Origin: an uncultured Cohaesibacter sp.
GTDB taxonomy: Bacteria > Pseudomonadota > Alphaproteobacteria > Rhizobiales > Cohaesibacteraceae
Assembly: GCF_963667045.1 (NCBI RefSeq)
Contig: NZ_OY762934.1
Location: 3,364,501-3,428,500 of the forward strand
DNA: 64,000 nt
Reading direction: 5' to 3'
The notes beneath the pieces were generated by a model. It worked only from the letters and a program-made list of their open reading frames with translations, was not told the origin of the DNA and made no database searches. Both the position numbers and the translations under genes were made by a program. The first letter of the stretch is position 1. Every line of letters begins with the position of its first letter. Positions 62,888 to 64,000 of this stretch are shown here, one piece after another.

Positions 62888-64000
62888 CTACTCCTTACGG
62901 GTGGATGCAGCGGTGGTGGTCTCCCTGTCGCGGCTGCCCCCCTGCTCGGCCACGATCGAGGCGCCGGGACGCAGTTTCTGGACCCCTTCCACGACAACCT
63001 TGGTGCCCTCCTTGAGGTCACCCTCAATCCAGATGGTGTCATCCTGTCGGTAGCGGAAGATGACGGGCACCGCCCGGACCTTGCCGTTTTCTGCGAGCCA
63101 GACCTGGGTGCCATCGCGGGTCCAGGTGAGGGCCATTGCGGGCAGGGCAGCCAGCGGTTTGGTTTTCTGGCGCAACATGACTTCGAAGGTCATGCCTGGC
63201 CAAAGGCGTCCGTCGCTGTTCTCGATTTCAGCCTTCACCGTAATGGTGCGGGTGGTTTCGTCGATGGTGCTGTCAAAGGCGACGATCTTGCCCTCGAAGA
63301 TCTTGCCGTTGATGGCCGGGGTGGTGACATAGGCTTCCCTGCCAAGCTCGAGCAGATTCATCGCCCGTTCCGGAAGCTCAAATGTCACAAGGATGGTTTC
63401 GGTGTTGTTGATGTCGACGATCTTGGCCCCGTTCGAGAGGAAATCGCCCACTTCCCATTCGGCCAAGCCCAGCCGCCCGTCGATGGGGCTCTTGATGGTG
63501 CGGTCCGCAAGTTTCTTCTCGGCCAGAGCCAGATTGCCTCGGGCAACGGCGGCTGCGGATTCTGCCTCTTTCATGCTGGTGGCGGTCACGATGCCTGAGT
63601 TGCGGGACTGCAGTGTGCTGTAGCGTTCAAGCGTGTCTTCGGCCTTGGACAGATTGGCTTCGGCAATTTCCACATTGATGCGCTCGCTGGTGTCTTCCAG
63701 CTGCAGCAGAACGTCGCCCTTCGAGACGTGGGGTGTGCCTTCGAACATGACTTCCTTGATCTGGCCCGAGACTTCGGAAACAAGGGAAACACTCTGCTTG
63801 GCCACGCCCGTGCCGATGGAGCTGAAGGTGTCCTCATAGGGCTTGTAGGAGACGTCGGCGAGCGTCACATAAGTGGCTCCGGCGTTCCTGCCACCCGGTC
63901 GTGCACTCTTGGACTGGCCGGAAGATGGGCTTCTCGAAGCAGTCGGTTGGCCAGACTGATCGGCGAACAATGACGCGAGGCCCGCGGGCAGGCCAAATTG
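62888..64000 (-). CDS. RND efflux periplasmic adaptor (MFP), 5' end outside window
   Basis: The frame is open to the right edge (371 codons visible), so the start and the N-terminal membrane anchor or signal are missing. A TTG at 63970 exists but the preceding ten codons are also open, so it need not be the start. Family features: GTGVAKQSVSLVSEVSGQIK, TPHVSKGDVLLQLEDTSER, a helical hairpin (AEANLSKAEDTLERYSTLQS), ADRTIKSPIDGRLGLAEWEV and ENSDGRLWPGMTFEVML. It links the RND pump to an outer-membrane channel. The RND gene follows after 5 bp. Confidence 0.93.
   Translation of the reverse strand, partial: QFGLPAGLASLFADQSGQPTASRSPSSGQSKSARPGGRNAGATYVTLADVSYKPYEDTFSSIGTGVAKQSVSLVSEVSGQIKEVMFEGTPHVSKGDVLLQLEDTSERINVEIAEANLSKAEDTLERYSTLQSRNSGIVTATSMKEAESAAAVARGNLALAEKKLADRTIKSPIDGRLGLAEWEVGDFLSNGAKIVDINNTETILVTFELPERAMNLLELGREAYVTTPAINGKIFEGKIVAFDSTIDETTRTITVKAEIENSDGRLWPGMTFEVMLRQKTKPLAALPAMALTWTRDGTQVWLAENGKVRAVPVIFRYRQDDTIWIEGDLKEGTKVVVEGVQKLRPGASIVAEQGGSRDRETTTAASTRKE

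Overview
The window looks like chromosomal DNA of a fairly GC-rich alphaproteobacterium, most plausibly a marine Hyphomicrobiales/Rhizobiales member (a Cohaesibacter-like organism is my guess from gene style, not a database result). The case rests on the density of solute-binding transport systems (Liv, TRAP, Dpp), RpiR and GntR regulators beside catabolic genes, and the protein sequences themselves. Coding density is high. There is no CRISPR array, prophage, rRNA or tRNA that I can recognise. One intact insertion sequence is present.

Region by region. (a) 1-6.1 kb, minus strand: two exported proteins, a TPR / OmpA-like / beta-propeller / caspase-like fusion that runs off the left edge, and a papain-like cysteine protease with a DUF4384-like domain. 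(b) 6.5-9.2 kb: a CPA1-type Na+/H+ antiporter with a cyclic-nucleotide-binding-like tail. (c) 9.2-11 kb: an AT-rich gene-free stretch and a complete IS5-family element (ends at 9717 and 10992, AGCT on both sides). (d) 11.2-12 kb: a tandem universal stress protein. (e) 12.3-20.8 kb: a nitrogen-compound catabolic locus. A minus-strand operon (LivM-LivG fusion, binding protein, LivF, LivH, N-formylglutamate amidohydrolase family, cysteine hydrolase) faces a plus-strand RpiR regulator, a glutamine-synthetase-family ligase and the C-terminal stump of a class III aminotransferase; two mirrored promoters lie between the arms. (f) 20.9-28.6 kb: an SSS symporter with a small partner, an EamA/DMT transporter, and a TRAP operon with a GntR/FCD regulator. 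(g) 28.8-35.2 kb: sbcD-sbcC and homoserine dehydrogenase. (h) 35.6-42.6 kb: four consecutive exported proteins of unknown function, headed by a protein of about 1650 residues. (i) 42.7-48.7 kb: a LuxR-type response regulator, a FIST sensory protein and a PAS hybrid histidine kinase, facing an ExaC-like aldehyde dehydrogenase. (j) 49.5-56.6 kb: a peptide ABC transporter with both ATPases fused, ending in a cytoplasmic M14-type peptidase. (k) 57.5-64 kb: phosphate acetyltransferase, then an RND efflux pump and its adaptor, which runs off the right edge.

The main theme is uptake of small nitrogenous or organic solutes coupled to cytoplasmic hydrolysis: Liv with amidohydrolase and GS-like ligase, Dpp with M14 peptidase, TRAP with GntR. 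The most novel-looking parts are the exported caspase-like/papain-like pair at the left edge and the four-gene exported operon at 35.6-42.6 kb, which lies directly upstream of a sensory cluster. Several RNA/DNA signals can be read directly: hairpins after two binding-protein genes, a hairpin abutting the response-regulator start codon, a perfect 14-bp palindrome next to a TATAAT box before the peptide transporter, and a strong bidirectional terminator after pta.
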